A DNA stretch of 64,000 bases, taken from positions 248,001 through 312,000 of the forward strand of contig ABHC01000002.1 in the NCBI GenBank assembly GCA_000171835.1, read 5' to 3'. The stretch is from an alpha proteobacterium BAL199 (lineage in GTDB: Bacteria > Pseudomonadota > Alphaproteobacteria > Thalassobaculales > Thalassobaculaceae). Each line of letters starts with the position of its first letter. Positions within the stretch are counted from its first letter, which is position 1. The notes under the pieces are model-generated. The model was not told the origin of the DNA, ran no database searches, and worked only from the letters and a program-made list of their open reading frames with translations. The position numbers and the translations under genes are program-made. Shown here piece by piece: positions 34,508 through 44,131 of this stretch.

Positions 34508-35857
34508 ATGGCTGAACTGACACACACTGACGCGGTCTTCACGCCCAAGCCGAGCCAGCCGCCGCCGCCCAACACGGTCGGGGTAGTCGGCTGGCTGCGC
34601 AAGAACCTGTTCGGTGGGCCGTTCGACTCGGTGATGACGATCATCGGCGCCGGCTTGCTGGCCTACTTTGCCTACGGACTGTTCCAATACACGATCGTCA
34701 ATGCGGTCTGGGAAGCCGATTCCTATCGGGAATGCCTGGATGTGACGCAAGGCGCCGGAGCGTGCTGGGCCGGCGTCGACAAGTGGATGAACAACTACCT
34801 GTACGGCCGGTATCCCGATGCCGAACAGTGGCGGGTTAATCTGGGCGGGATCATTCTGGCCGTCTGGCTGGCGCCGTTCTGGTTTGAAAAGGTCACGCAG
34901 AAGATCGCAGTCGGCGTGTCGGCGGTGCTGACCTATCCGTTCCTGGCGGGAGCCTTGTTCCTCGGCGGCGACAACGGCCTGTTCATGCAAGCCATGTCGT
35001 CGGTCGCGCTAACGCTGTTTGCGGCCGTGTGGCTGAACGTTGCGGCTTGTTATTCGGGACGTCGCTCGCTCGGCGCCGTTCTGGTTCAGGTAACCGGGTT
35101 CGCCGGCAAGGACGACCGGCTCTACAAATGGGTCTATCTCGCCGCGTTCGCGGTCGGCTTTGTCGTGGCGTTTATCTTCCAGTCAACCTGGAACCTGGCC
35201 CCGGTTCAAACCACAAACTGGGGCGGGCTGTTCCTGACGTTGGTGATCTCCGGAATCGGTATCTCCACGGCGTTGCCGAGTGGGGTTATCCTGGCGCTTG
35301 GCCGACGCTCGAAAATGCCGGTAATCCGGGTGTTCTGCACCGCGTTCATCGAGTTGTTCCGCTCGGTGCCGTTGATCACGATCCTGTTCATGGCCGTGAC
35401 CATGATGCCGCTGTTCTTGCCGGTGACCCTCAATCCGGACAAGCTGGTGTTGGTGATTGTGGCGGTGTGCATTTTCGCCGCCGCCTACATGGCGGAGATC
35501 GTTCGCGGCGGACTGCAGGCCATCAACACCGGCCAGTACGAAGCGGCCAGGGCGGTGGGGCTGAACTACTGGAAGATGATGACGCTCATCGTCATGCCGC
35601 AGGCCCTCAAGCTGATGATCCCGAACATCGTGGGTAATTTCATCGGCCTGCTCAAGGACACCACCTTGGTATCGATCATCGGCCTTTACGACATTCTGCT
35701 GATGGTGAGGGCGTCCGGGCAGGATCCAAAGTGGCTTGGAATGCACACCGAGCCGATGCTGTTCGCGGCCTTTGTGTTCTTCGTAATCTGCTTCGCCATG
35801 TCGAAGTACAGCCAGCATCTCGAGCGCACCATCGGCGGCGGCTACGGCCGGCGATGA
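34508..35857 (+). CDS. aapM: general L-amino acid ABC transporter permease
   Basis: The 449-residue permease is the AapM/BztC partner of AapQ. It has an extended N-terminal region with extra helices (about 25-190) before the permease domain. The EAA-type loop is [20 protein letters not shown] and the ending [19 protein letters not shown] is family-typical. A periplasmic loop near residue 75-95 carries two cysteines (REC and ACW) that may form a disulfide. Confidence 0.93.
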   Translation: MAELTHTDAVFTPKPSQPPPPNTVGVVGWLRKNLFGGPFDSVMTIIGAGLLAYFAYGLFQYTIVNAVWEADSYRECLDVTQGAGACWAGVDKWMNNYLYGRYPDAEQWRVNLGGIILAVWLAPFWFEKVTQKIAVGVSAVLTYPFLAGALFLGGDNGLFMQAMSSVALTLFAAVWLNVAACYSGRRSLGAVLVQVTGFAGKDDRLYKWVYLAAFAVGFVVAFIFQSTWNLAPVQTTNWGGLFLTLVISGIGISTALPSGVILALGRRSKMPVIRVFCTAFIELFRSVPLITILFMAVTMMPLFLPVTLNPDKLVLVIVAVCIFAAAYMAEIVRGGLQAINTGQYEAARAVGLNYWKMMTLIVMPQALKLMIPNIVGNFIGLLKDTTLVSIIGLYDILLMVRASGQDPKWLGMHTEPMLFAAFVFFVICFAMSKYSQHLERTIGGGYGRR

Positions 35858-35903
35858 GCGCGCAGGTATCGAACACCAAAAGGGCATTGGAGACCGACCG
35901 ACG

Positions 35904-36695
35904 ATGAGCCTTGAGACTGTCGACTCCGAAGGACAACACATTGCCTCCGCCGTTTCGGATGAGGTGGTGATCAACCTGAGCCAAGTGAACAAGTGGTACG
36001 GCGACTTCCATGTCCTGAAGGACATCGATCTCACCGTCTACAAGGGCGAGCGGATCGTGATCTGCGGACCATCCGGGTCGGGCAAGTCGACCCTGATCCG
36101 CTGCATCAACCGGTTGGAAGAGCACCAGCGCGGTGACATTCAGGTCAACGGTGTGACCATGGACACCAACCTGAAGAACATCGATGCGATCCGCCGCGAC
36201 GTTGGCATGGTGTTTCAGCAGTTCAACCTGTTCCCGCATCTGACGGTGCTGGAGAACTGCACTTTGGCGCCGATCTGGGTCAAGAACATGGCCAAATCAG
36301 AAGCCGAAAGCGTTGCCATGACTTTGCTCGAACGGGTTCAGATTCCCGAACAGGCCGCCAAGTACCCCGGACAGCTTTCCGGCGGTCAGCAGCAACGCGT
36401 GGCGATCGCTCGGTCGTTGGCCATGAACCCGAATATCATGCTGTTCGACGAGCCAACCTCGGCGCTCGATCCCGAGATGATTTCCGAGGTGCTCGATGTC
36501 ATGGTCGGCCTCGCCGAGAGCGGCATGACGATGCTTGTCGTGACCCACGAAATGGGCTTCGCCAAGCGGGTAGCCGACCGGGTCATTTTCATGGATCAGG
36601 GTGAAATCGTCGAGCAGAATACACCCGACGAGTTCTTCAACAATCCGAAGTCCGATCGCACCAAACTGTTCTTGAGCCAGATCCTGGCGCACTGA
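35904..36695 (+). CDS. aapP: general L-amino acid ABC transporter ATP-binding protein
   Basis: The 263-residue ATPase has Walker [10 protein letters not shown] (about 55-63), Q-loop [16 protein letters not shown], signature [16 protein letters not shown] and Walker [16 protein letters not shown]. It powers AapQM and is the last gene of the operon, followed by an intrinsic-type terminator. Confidence 0.95.
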   Translation: MSLETVDSEGQHIASAVSDEVVINLSQVNKWYGDFHVLKDIDLTVYKGERIVICGPSGSGKSTLIRCINRLEEHQRGDIQVNGVTMDTNLKNIDAIRRDVGMVFQQFNLFPHLTVLENCTLAPIWVKNMAKSEAESVAMTLLERVQIPEQAAKYPGQLSGGQQQRVAIARSLAMNPNIMLFDEPTSALDPEMISEVLDVMVGLAESGMTMLVVTHEMGFAKRVADRVIFMDQGEIVEQNTPDEFFNNPKSDRTKLFLSQILAH

Positions 36696-36740
36696 CAAGG
36701 CATACGGTTGGCCGCACCGCGGGGGCGGGGGGCGGTCCGG

Positions 36741-36783
36741 GAGAGGCGCGTTGGCGAAGGCTAGCGCGCCTCTCTCTCGTTTT
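36741..36783 (+). terminator. stem-loop terminator after aapP
   Basis: GAGAGGCGCG (36741-36750) and CGCGCCTCTC (36765-36774) form a perfect ten-base stem with a 14-base loop, followed by TCTCGTTTT. It should end the aap operon and lies between convergent genes. Confidence 0.75.
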
Positions 36784-36826
36784 GGAGCCTTAGCCGCTAC
36801 CACCGCCACTCGCAGCGGAACCCCGG

Positions 36827-37879
36827 TCAGGTGTCTGGTCGAGTGAGAGTCGTGATGATCGCCCCTGCAGTTTGATTGGCATCAATGTTTGGTGCCGATC
36901 GGTCGGGAAGCGGCAGGCCGACGAGCCGGGGGTCGCTGAGCGTGACCGTACGCTGCCGGAACGGTTGGAAGCCTGCTTTCTGATAAGAGCCGAGTGCCCG
37001 AGGATGATCGAGGCTGCAGGTGCGGACCCACAGCCGTGAACACGGTCCGGTCGCCCAGGCGAGGTTGACGATAGCGTCGAGCAGGTAGCGGCCGTAACCC
37101 CGACCGATGAACTCCGGCAGCAGGCCCAGATAGCTGAGTTCAATCGCCTCGGCACCGCCGCGCCGGTCAACTTCGCCATAACCGGCGGGAACGCCGGCCA
37201 CATGCAGGACATAGATCTCAACCGCCGGATCGGTGATCACGGCCTGCAACGCGGCATCGGATATCAGGCGCCTGGCAATCCAGGTCGACGACTCTCCGAT
37301 ACGTTCGTAAAGCCAGCGATAGAACGGCACGGTCGGCGGGTTCGCCCGAACCAGCGCGACTGGATGGCCGACGGGCGGATGGAGGGACGGTCGGGTCGGG
37401 CGTTCCAACATCTCAAGAGAGGTTACGGTGGTCTCAACTGTACCCAGCCCGATTGCCGGGGCATCGTCGAACCGCTTGGCGTGAACCACAACCGGTTCCT
37501 CGGTCCAACCGATGGCGTCGTAGAACCCGCGAACGCCTTCATTGCTCCGACGGATCATCAACTCGGCCTTCGGCACACCGCGCCGCTTCATCCACGCTTC
37601 GGCCTCGGCCATCGCAATTCGTCCCAGGCCCTTTCCGCGATGACTCGGATCGGCCGCGACGTAGTAGATCCAGCCGCGGTGGCCATCGTGCCCGACCATG
37701 ACGCTCGCCACGATCGACCCGTCCTCATCGCCGACCAGGACGTCGGCGTTGGCAACCGACCGGGCAAACGCAATGTCTCGGTGCGGGTCGTTCCAGGCGA
37801 CGGTCAACCCGCAGCGCCGCCACAGGTCGACGACGGGATCGACATCGGCGTCCCGAATGGTGCGAAACACCACCGTCAT
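36827..37879 (-). CDS. protein with two GNAT acetyltransferase domains
   Basis: The 350-residue product contains two GNAT folds in one chain. The first (about 1-140) has the acetyl-CoA motif ADPSHRGKGLGRIAMAEAEA and RRSNEGVRGFYDAIGW, like YpeA-type acetyltransferases. The second (about 170-325) has LGLLPEFIGRGYGRYLLDAI and ALGSYQKAGFQPFRQRTV. The frame is open upstream into sseA, but the ATG at 37879 lies 16 bases after the sseA stop and starts the first domain. Substrates are unknown. Confidence 0.82.
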   Translation of the reverse strand: MTVVFRTIRDADVDPVVDLWRRCGLTVAWNDPHRDIAFARSVANADVLVGDEDGSIVASVMVGHDGHRGWIYYVAADPSHRGKGLGRIAMAEAEAWMKRRGVPKAELMIRRSNEGVRGFYDAIGWTEEPVVVHAKRFDDAPAIGLGTVETTVTSLEMLERPTRPSLHPPVGHPVALVRANPPTVPFYRWLYERIGESSTWIARRLISDAALQAVITDPAVEIYVLHVAGVPAGYGEVDRRGGAEAIELSYLGLLPEFIGRGYGRYLLDAIVNLAWATGPCSRLWVRTCSLDHPRALGSYQKAGFQPFRQRTVTLSDPRLVGLPLPDRSAPNIDANQTAGAIITTLTRPDT

Positions 37880-37895
37880 GAGAAGGGTCGATTGC

Positions 37896-38756
37896 TCAAG
37901 CCGGGCCGGTATCGATCGGCGTGTCGTCGCGCCCGCCCCAGTCGGACCAGGACCCGTCATAGACGGCGACGCTGGACTGACCCAGGCGGTGTGCTGCCAG
38001 GGCGATCACGCAGGCCGTAACGCCGGATCCGCATGAGGCGATCGTCGGCTTCGACAAGTCGAGCCCGGCAACGTCGAATGCGGCGCGCAAACTTTCGGAC
38101 GACTGAACCGTCTTGCTTGCCGGGTCAAGCAGGTTGGTGAACGGGAGCGATCGGGAACCCGGAATGTGACCCGAGCGCATGCCGGCCCGTGGCTCGGGAT
38201 CGACACCGGTGAACCGACCGGCTGCGCGGGCGTCGACCACCTGTTCGGCGCGGGCAGTGACGTTCTTCAAGACGTCGTCGCGCGAACGGACCAGTTCGGG
38301 TCGGAAGGAAGCGGAGAACGCGGCCGGTGCCGGAACTGCGGCACCACTCTCCAACGGATGATTTCCTGCGATCCAGCCGGGCAGGCCGCCGTCGAGGACG
38401 GCGACGGAGTCATGGCCGAACAGCCGGAACATCCACCATGTCCGCGCCGCGCTCTGCAGCCCGTAGACGTCGTAGACGATAACCGTGTCGGCATTGGAGA
38501 TGCCGAGCGCCGAGACCTTCTCGGCAAACCGCTCCGGCGACGGGATCATGTGCGGCAGCGGATCAATCGGATCGCAGACGTCGTCGATGTCGAAGCGGAC
38601 CGCGCCCGGAATGTGCCGCTCGACGAACTCGGCATCGGCGTTACGCGGAACCGTCGGCAGGTGATAGGTCCCGTCGAGGATCTTGACCGTCGGGTCGTCC
38701 AGGTGCGCCGCCAGCCAAGCAGCAGACACCAAGCCGTCGCGCGCGGGGTTGGTCAT
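37896..38756 (-). CDS. sseA: 3-mercaptopyruvate/thiosulfate sulfurtransferase
   Basis: The 286-residue protein has two rhodanese domains, the N-terminal structural one and the C-terminal catalytic one. The catalytic loop SCGSGVTACVIAL carries the CG(S/T)GVT(A) signature of mercaptopyruvate sulfurtransferase rather than thiosulfate rhodanese. It transfers sulfur from 3-mercaptopyruvate to thiol acceptors. The open frame continues far upstream through cysK in another frame, but the ATG at 38756 overlaps the cysK stop (ATGA) and begins the first domain. Confidence 0.92.
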   Translation of the reverse strand: MTNPARDGLVSAAWLAAHLDDPTVKILDGTYHLPTVPRNADAEFVERHIPGAVRFDIDDVCDPIDPLPHMIPSPERFAEKVSALGISNADTVIVYDVYGLQSAARTWWMFRLFGHDSVAVLDGGLPGWIAGNHPLESGAAVPAPAAFSASFRPELVRSRDDVLKNVTARAEQVVDARAAGRFTGVDPEPRAGMRSGHIPGSRSLPFTNLLDPASKTVQSSESLRAAFDVAGLDLSKPTIASCGSGVTACVIALAAHRLGQSSVAVYDGSWSDWGGRDDTPIDTGPA

Positions 38757-39769
38757 GCGGCGTCTCCATCGTCGAGCCAGACCGGCACCGGCAGGCCCTT
38801 GCTCTTCAGGAATGTAGGGTTGAACAGCTTCGACTGGTAGCGGGTACCGCCATCGCACAGAATGGTCACGATCGTATGCCCCGGCCCGAGCTTCTCCGCC
38901 AGCTTGATCGCTCCCATCACATTGATGCCGGTGGAACCGCCCAGGCACAGACCCTCGTTCTTCAACAGATCGAAGATGACTGGCAGCATTTCCTCGTCGG
39001 TGACTTGCAGCGGCACGTCCACCGGCGCGCCGTCGAGGTTCTTGGTCACCCGGCCCTGACCGATGCCTTCGGTGATCGAGTTCCCTTCGGACTTCAGTTC
39101 GCCAGTGGCGAAGTGGCTGTAGATCGCGGAGCCCATCGGATCGGCGACACCGATGACGATGTCCCGGTTGCGCTCCTTCAGCGCCATGCTGGTGCCGGCG
39201 AGGGTGCCACCGGTGCCGACCGAGCAGATGAAGGCGTCGATCTTGCCGTCGGTCTGCTCCCAGATTTCCGGTCCAGTGGTGCGGTAGTGGCCGTCGCGGT
39301 TGGCGGTGTTGTCGAACTGGTTGGCCCAGATCGCGCCGTTCGGTTCGGTCTTGGCGAGTTCTTCGGCGATGCGCTGGGAGACGTGGATGTAGTTGCCGGG
39401 ATCTCGGTACGGCAGGGCCGGAACCAGCCGCAGGTCGGCACCGCACAGCCGCAGCATGTCCTTCTTTTCCTGGCTCTGGGTCTCCGGCATGACGATGACG
39501 GTACGGTAGCCGCGGGCGTTGCCGACCAGCGCCAATCCGATGCCCGTATTGCCGGCGGTGCCTTCGACGATGACGCCGCCCGGCCGCAGCAGCCCTTTCT
39601 CCTCGGCATCCGTGATGATGGCGAGGGCCGCGCGGTCCTTCACGGATCCGCCAGGGTTCAGGAACTCCGCCTTGCCAAGGATCGTGCAGCCAGTGCGCTC
39701 GGACGCCGCCAGCAACTTGATCAGGGGGGTGTTGCCGACGGTGCCGACGAACCCGTTACGTACGTGCAT
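38753..39769 (-). CDS. cysK: cysteine synthase A (O-acetylserine sulfhydrylase)
   Basis: The 338-residue fold-type II PLP enzyme makes cysteine from O-acetylserine and sulfide. PLP lysine K44 lies in NPGGSVKDRAAL, the substrate loop is EGTAGNTGIGLA, and the phosphate-binding loop is VGTGGTLAGTS. The insert typical of the alphaproteobacterial long form is present (FDNTANRDGHYRTTGPEIW). It is coupled to sseA. Confidence 0.93.
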   Translation of the reverse strand: MHVRNGFVGTVGNTPLIKLLAASERTGCTILGKAEFLNPGGSVKDRAALAIITDAEEKGLLRPGGVIVEGTAGNTGIGLALVGNARGYRTVIVMPETQSQEKKDMLRLCGADLRLVPALPYRDPGNYIHVSQRIAEELAKTEPNGAIWANQFDNTANRDGHYRTTGPEIWEQTDGKIDAFICSVGTGGTLAGTSMALKERNRDIVIGVADPMGSAIYSHFATGELKSEGNSITEGIGQGRVTKNLDGAPVDVPLQVTDEEMLPVIFDLLKNEGLCLGGSTGINVMGAIKLAEKLGPGHTIVTILCDGGTRYQSKLFNPTFLKSKGLPVPVWLDDGDAA

Positions 39770-39901
39770 TTCCGGTCTCCATGCCTCGCGAAGGGACGTC
39801 GCGTGCGGTGCAAGGGCAGGAGACTAGCCGGGCCGGTGCCAGGGATAAAGCGTGGTACCGGGAACGATGCCGTTCCACCGGCGCGGTTGAATGGATAGGA
39901 C

Positions 39902-40447
39902 TCAGCGCCGGTAGTCGGGCGGTGGTGCGCCGGCAGCGAGTTCGGCGAGCCGGGGGGAAAGGATCCGGTAGTAGGTCTTGTCGCTGCGCAGGAGCGGACC
40001 CATTGCCTCGTAGAAAGCGCGTGCCTTCTCGTTCCAGGGGTCGGCTGTCCAGTCCAACTGCCCGATGCCTTGCTCGACGCAATGCCGCGCCAGTTCGGCC
40101 ATCATCAACCGGCCGATTCCGTTGGCTCGGGCCTTGCGGGTGACGAACAGATCCTGAATGAAGATACTGGTCTGGCAATTGGCCACGGCAAAACTGTGCG
40201 AGAATGCCAAAAACCCACGCGGCTGTCCGCGTTCGAACGCCATCAGGATCTGGATGGATGGCGGATCGGTGAACGCCTTTTCGGCAATCACATGCGCCAT
40301 GTAGGAGCGCTGGTAGCGAACGGGCAGGCCGTAGAATGCGAGAAGCTCCTGGGACAACAGGGCCAAAGCTTCGGCATCGGCGGGCGTCGCGTAACGAATC
40401 TCGGCCGCGGGCGATACGGCCGCGGCGGCATGGTCCTGGACCGCCAT
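39902..40447 (-). CDS. GNAT family N-acetyltransferase
   Basis: The 181-residue protein has one GNAT domain (about 15-165) with FIQDLFVTRKARANGIGRLM as the acetyl-CoA motif and NEKARAFYEAMG as the C-terminal motif. It resembles the diamine/spermidine N1-acetyltransferase-like group only in general layout. Substrate unknown. The divergent hydrolase gene starts 43 bases away. Confidence 0.82.
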   Translation of the reverse strand: MAVQDHAAAAVSPAAEIRYATPADAEALALLSQELLAFYGLPVRYQRSYMAHVIAEKAFTDPPSIQILMAFERGQPRGFLAFSHSFAVANCQTSIFIQDLFVTRKARANGIGRLMMAELARHCVEQGIGQLDWTADPWNEKARAFYEAMGPLLRSDKTYYRILSPRLAELAAGAPPPDYRR

Positions 40448-40490
40448 GTGCTAGAAACCCGCCCCAACCCGCAAGATCATGAGGTCGACC

Positions 40491-41717
40491 ATGGCTGTGC
40501 GCAGTGAAAGTGTCAACTTTACCGGGGCCTTGGGCGATTCGCTCGCCGCCCGAATCGACCGGCCGATCGGGCCGACGCGCGGATTTGCGCTGTTCGCGCA
40601 TTGTTTCACCTGTTCCAAAGATTTGGCTGCCGCGCGCCGTATCGCCGATGGGTTGGCCGAGCGCGGCATCGCGGTCATGCGATTCGATTTTACCGGCCTC
40701 GGTCATAGTGACGGCGAGTTTGCCAACACGACCTTCGCTTCAAATATTGAAGACTTGGTCGCCGCAGCCGACTGGATGCGCGATGAGTTGGAGGCACCGA
40801 CCATTCTGATCGGTCATTCGCTCGGCGGTGCGGCGGTTCTCGCGGCAGCAGAACGGATCCCCGAGGCCAAGGGGGTTGCCACGATCGGAGCGCCGGCCGA
40901 TCCGGGTCATGTCGTGCACAATTTCGGTGATCGAATTGCCGAGATCGAGCGCGACGGCGAAGCCGAAGTCGTACTGGGCGGTCGTCCGTTCCGGGTTCGA
41001 AAGGAGTTTCTGGACGCGTTGAAAGACCGTGGTCTGGAAGCAACGGTCGGCCGCCTGCGGCGTGATTTACTGATCTTCCACGCACCGCTTGACCAGACGG
41101 TAGGGATCGAAAACGCGGGCAAACTGTTCGCGGCGGCACGACACCCAAAGAGCTTCGTGTCGCTCGACCAGGCCGATCATCTCCTGACCCGGATTGCTGA
41201 CGCGGCTTATGTGGCTGCCGTGCTGTCGGGGTGGGCCGAGCGCTTCCTGCCAACGGCGAGGCCGGCGTCGATTGCCGTGTCGGAGGGCGAGGTGGCCGTG
41301 ATCGATGCCGCCGAGGGTATCTTCCCGCAATGGGTGGCGACCGGATCCCACCGGCTGCGCGCCGACGAACCGGCGACGGTCGGTGGCAGTGACAGCGGGC
41401 CGGCGCCATACGACTTCCTGCTGGCGGCGCTTGGTGCCTGCACCAACATGACCCTGAAGATGTATGCCGAACGCAAGGGCTGGCAAATCGATCGATTGGA
41501 GACCCGGTTGCGGCACGATCGAGTGCATGCCGAGGACTGCGCTGACTGCGAAACCAAGGAAGGTATGGTCGACCGCATCGAACGACGCATCACCATTGAA
41601 GGGCCGCTGGACGCCGATCAACGGGCCCGCCTTGCCGGCATTGCCGACAAGTGCCCGGTGCACCGCACGCTGCACAACGAGATCACGGTGGTGACCGAAA
41701 TCGATGGGGAGGACTAG
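40491..41717 (+). CDS. bifunctional alpha/beta hydrolase - OsmC fusion protein
   Basis: The 408-residue protein fuses an alpha/beta hydrolase (about 1-255; nucleophile in LIGHSLGGAAV, acid D, and histidine in LDQADHLL) to an OsmC-type domain (about 270-405). The OsmC domain has both redox cysteines, in AALGACTNMTL and ADKCPVHRTL. OsmC/Ohr proteins reduce organic hydroperoxides. This fusion is a known but uncharacterised family; hydrolysis of an ester followed by peroxide reduction is a plausible guess. Start ATG at 40491. Confidence 0.87.
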   Translation: MAVRSESVNFTGALGDSLAARIDRPIGPTRGFALFAHCFTCSKDLAAARRIADGLAERGIAVMRFDFTGLGHSDGEFANTTFASNIEDLVAAADWMRDELEAPTILIGHSLGGAAVLAAAERIPEAKGVATIGAPADPGHVVHNFGDRIAEIERDGEAEVVLGGRPFRVRKEFLDALKDRGLEATVGRLRRDLLIFHAPLDQTVGIENAGKLFAAARHPKSFVSLDQADHLLTRIADAAYVAAVLSGWAERFLPTARPASIAVSEGEVAVIDAAEGIFPQWVATGSHRLRADEPATVGGSDSGPAPYDFLLAALGACTNMTLKMYAERKGWQIDRLETRLRHDRVHAEDCADCETKEGMVDRIERRITIEGPLDADQRARLAGIADKCPVHRTLHNEITVVTEIDGED

Positions 41718-41721
41718 AACC

Positions 41722-42237
41722 GTGTTGACCCTGCACCTGCTGCGTCACGCCAAATCGAGCTGGGACGATCTGGGCATTCGAGACCACGACCGGCCGCTGT
41801 CCGATCGCGGCGAACGGGCGGCAGTGGCCATGGCGGCCTATCTGCGGCAGGAAGGGATCACTCCCGATCTGGTCTTGTGCTCGACCGCGCGGCGCACCGT
41901 GGACACGCTCGCCGCGCTTCGTTCGGCGCTACCGAAGGCGGTACGGACCAAGATCACCAGGGATCTGTACGAGGTTGGGTCAGAGGCGTTGCTGGACCGG
42001 TTGAGAGGCGTATCGGATGAAGTCGGAGTCCTGATGGTAGTGGGGCACAACCCCGGTCTCGAAGATCTGGCGACCCGTCTGGCCGGCGACGGTAGCGAAT
42101 CCGGTGCTCGTAAGGCGCTGAATCGAAAGTTTCCCACCGGCGCAGTTGCGACGTTGGAGGCCGATGGCGCTTGGGGAGCGCTTGACTGGGGTGGCGCGAA
42201 GCTCACCCGGTTCGTTACCCCGAAGGAGCTAGTGTAG
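41722..42237 (+). CDS. SixA-type histidine phosphatase
   Basis: The 171-residue protein has the phosphohistidine phosphatase motif LHLLRHAKSSWDD, with the catalytic histidine in RHAKS, a second histidine in MVVGHNPGLEDLA and the usual DRPLSDRGERAA. SixA dephosphorylates phosphohistidine in phosphotransfer proteins. A GTG start at 41722 follows a GGGGAGGA site located in the end of the preceding gene. Confidence 0.88.
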   Translation: MLTLHLLRHAKSSWDDLGIRDHDRPLSDRGERAAVAMAAYLRQEGITPDLVLCSTARRTVDTLAALRSALPKAVRTKITRDLYEVGSEALLDRLRGVSDEVGVLMVVGHNPGLEDLATRLAGDGSESGARKALNRKFPTGAVATLEADGAWGALDWGGAKLTRFVTPKELV

Positions 42238-42278
42238 GGTTCGGCGCTCAGTTCCATACTACCTGGAGGAAGAGAGCG

Positions 42279-42908
42279 ATGACCGATTGGCTGGAGCGGG
42301 TCTATTCCGCCGGCAACGACACCGCGAAACTCGCCGAAGTTTATGACACCTGGGCAACGGAGTACGACGGCAGCGTCGGGAGCCTGGGGTACACCAATCC
42401 GTCGGTGGTCTCAGCGCTGTTCGCACGCCTGATGACGGACATCTCCGCACCCGTTCTCGATGCGGGCTGCGGAACCGGCCTGATCGGCTGGATGCTGAGT
42501 GTCGTGGGATACGAGAATATTTCGGGAATCGATCTGTCTGCCGGAATGCTGCGGCAGGCCGAGAAGCGGGACTGTTACCGGACGCTGGCGACCGCGGTTC
42601 TTGGTCAGCCGCTGGCTCTGCCGGACGCGGCGTTTGCCGGGGTCGTGGCGTCGGGCGTGTTCACCGTCGGTCATGCACCGGCGTCGGCTTTCAGCGAGAT
42701 TGCCCGGGTGCTGCGGCCGGGGGGCGTGTTCGTGGTGTCGATCACCGACCCGATTTACGAGTCGGGGGGATTTCGGACCGCGATCGACGCGCTAGTGAAA
42801 GTCGGCGAATGGGAGCGGGCGGCGGTCAGCGGCCCGTACATTCCGTTGCCGGGTGCCGATGACGGCCACCGTCATCCTGGGCGGGTGTACGCAATGCGCC
42901 GACTGTAG
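42279..42908 (+). CDS. class I SAM-dependent methyltransferase
   Basis: The 209-residue protein has a SAM-binding loop VLDAGCGTGLIGWML (about 46-60), then GIDLSAGMLRQAEK and VLRPGGVFVVSITD, the order of the Methyltransf_11 family. It begins AGNDTAKLAEVYDTWATEYD, like Williams-Beuren syndrome-type methyltransferases. The substrate is unknown. A GGAGGAAGAG site precedes the ATG. Confidence 0.87.
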   Translation: MTDWLERVYSAGNDTAKLAEVYDTWATEYDGSVGSLGYTNPSVVSALFARLMTDISAPVLDAGCGTGLIGWMLSVVGYENISGIDLSAGMLRQAEKRDCYRTLATAVLGQPLALPDAAFAGVVASGVFTVGHAPASAFSEIARVLRPGGVFVVSITDPIYESGGFRTAIDALVKVGEWERAAVSGPYIPLPGADDGHRHPGRVYAMRRL

Positions 42909-42919
42909 GCCGAAACGCG

Positions 42920-42950
42920 AACGGCCCGCTCCGAGGAGGCGGGCCGTTTC
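42920..42950. terminator. stem-loop terminator between methyltransferase gene and tRNA-Asn
   Basis: AACGGCCCGC and GCGGGCCGTT form a perfect ten-base stem around TCCGAGGAG, followed on the plus strand by TTTC. It lies between convergent genes and may serve both directions, though the T-run is short. Confidence 0.6.
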
Positions 42951-42955
42951 GAGAA

Positions 42956-43030
42956 TGGCTCCCGGGGAGGGATTCGAACCCCCGACCAAGCGGTTAACAG
43001 CCGCTCGCTCTACCACTGAGCTACCCGGGA
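42956..43030 (-). tRNA. tRNA-Asn (anticodon GTT)
   Basis: On the minus strand a 75-base cloverleaf starts TCCCGGG, pairs with CCCGGGA, has the anticodon loop CTGTTAA with GTT, a T-arm GGGGGTTCGAATCCC and an encoded CCA. Confidence 0.97.
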
Positions 43031-43113
43031 CCAGTGAGGCGGCCTCTATAGCGCTGCCGATAGGCGTCGCGCAACCGCGAATGTCACTTTGCGGTCACAC
43101 TGATTGCGCTCGC

Positions 43114-43187
43114 TGGAGGCCCCGACCGGAATCGAACCGATGTACAAGGATTTGCAGTCCTCTGCATAACCACTCTGCCACGGGGCC
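43114..43187 (-). tRNA. tRNA-Cys (anticodon GCA)
   Basis: On the minus strand a 74-base cloverleaf starts GGCCCCG, pairs with CGGGGCC, has the anticodon loop CTGCAAA with GCA, a T-arm TCGGTTCGATTCCG and an encoded CCA. It is 83 bases upstream of tRNA-Asn on the same strand. Confidence 0.97.
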
Positions 43188-43423
43188 ACCGCCGAGCGAG
43201 CCGACCTATTAGCCGAACCGGGGCCCGAGGGGCAAGCGCCGATACGGATCGCTGGTCTCACGGGCTGCTGTGAAAGCTGCTATATGGGTGGAGTCCATCC
43301 AGCCAGCCTGCGGTGGGTGATGCGAGAAATTACCGAGCCGCTAATTGTGCCCGGCGATTGCAATGCCTATAAATCCGGTGCTGCCCGGTTCGGCTTGACC
43401 CGAGTTTGTTGCCGAGGAATGCG

Positions 43424-44080
43424 ATGGACTATGCCCTTGCCCGCCTCAATATGGTGGAAAGCCAGATCCGGACCAACAAGGTTACGGACCCTGGCCTGAT
43501 CGATGCTTTCGATAGCATCCCGCGCGAGTCGTTCGTGCCGAAGACCAAGCGTGGCATTGCCTATATCGATGAGGCGCTGGAGATAGGGTCCGGCCGATAC
43601 ATGCTTGAACCGATGGTGCTCGCCCGTCTGCTGCAGGCGGCGCTGCCGGGACCTGATGACGTGGCGCTCGACGTCGCGTGCGGCAGTGGATACGCGACGG
43701 CCCTTCTGTCCCGGATGGTGTCGACCGTTGTCGGAGTTGATGACGTCGCCGACCTGATTGAGTTGGGTAACGGGGTTCTGTCGGGTCTGGAGATCGACAA
43801 CGCGGCCCTAGTCGCCGGAGATTTGTCGAAGGGCTATCGCAAACAGGCACCGTACAACGTCATTCTGGTTGAAGGATCGGTAGAAGTGCTCCCTCCGATG
43901 TTGTTCGATCAGTTGGCGGAGGGGGGACGGTTGGTGGCGGTCGAGGGTGGAACCTCGGTTGGTCCAGGCGTTGCCGTGCTCTACGAAAAGCGCGATGGCC
44001 ATGTCGGCCGACGGATACTGTTCGACGCCGGTACCCCGGCGCTTCCCGGGTTTCGCCGTGAGCCAGGGTTTGTATTCTGA
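43424..44080 (+). CDS. pcm: protein-L-isoaspartate O-methyltransferase
   Basis: The 218-residue enzyme belongs to the PCMT family: NMVESQIRTNKVTDPGLIDA (about 10-29), PRESFVPKTKRGIAYID, and the SAM loop ALDVACGSGYATALLSRM. It repairs isoaspartyl residues in aged proteins. The ATG at 43424 follows a GAGGA site; the earlier TTG is unlikely. The order pcm - tolC - popZ - valS is a familiar alphaproteobacterial arrangement. Confidence 0.9.
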   Translation: MDYALARLNMVESQIRTNKVTDPGLIDAFDSIPRESFVPKTKRGIAYIDEALEIGSGRYMLEPMVLARLLQAALPGPDDVALDVACGSGYATALLSRMVSTVVGVDDVADLIELGNGVLSGLEIDNAALVAGDLSKGYRKQAPYNVILVEGSVEVLPPMLFDQLAEGGRLVAVEGGTSVGPGVAVLYEKRDGHVGRRILFDAGTPALPGFRREPGFVF

Positions 44081-44131
44081 TTGTCCATGCTGCCGATTGT
44101 TGCTGAGCCCATTATCAAAGGTCTTCCCGCC

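Noticed and set aside
38757-39446. Long N-terminal extension of sseA
   Set aside because: It runs antisense-free but out of frame through cysK; the product part is low-complexity. The ATG at 38756 begins the rhodanese domain.
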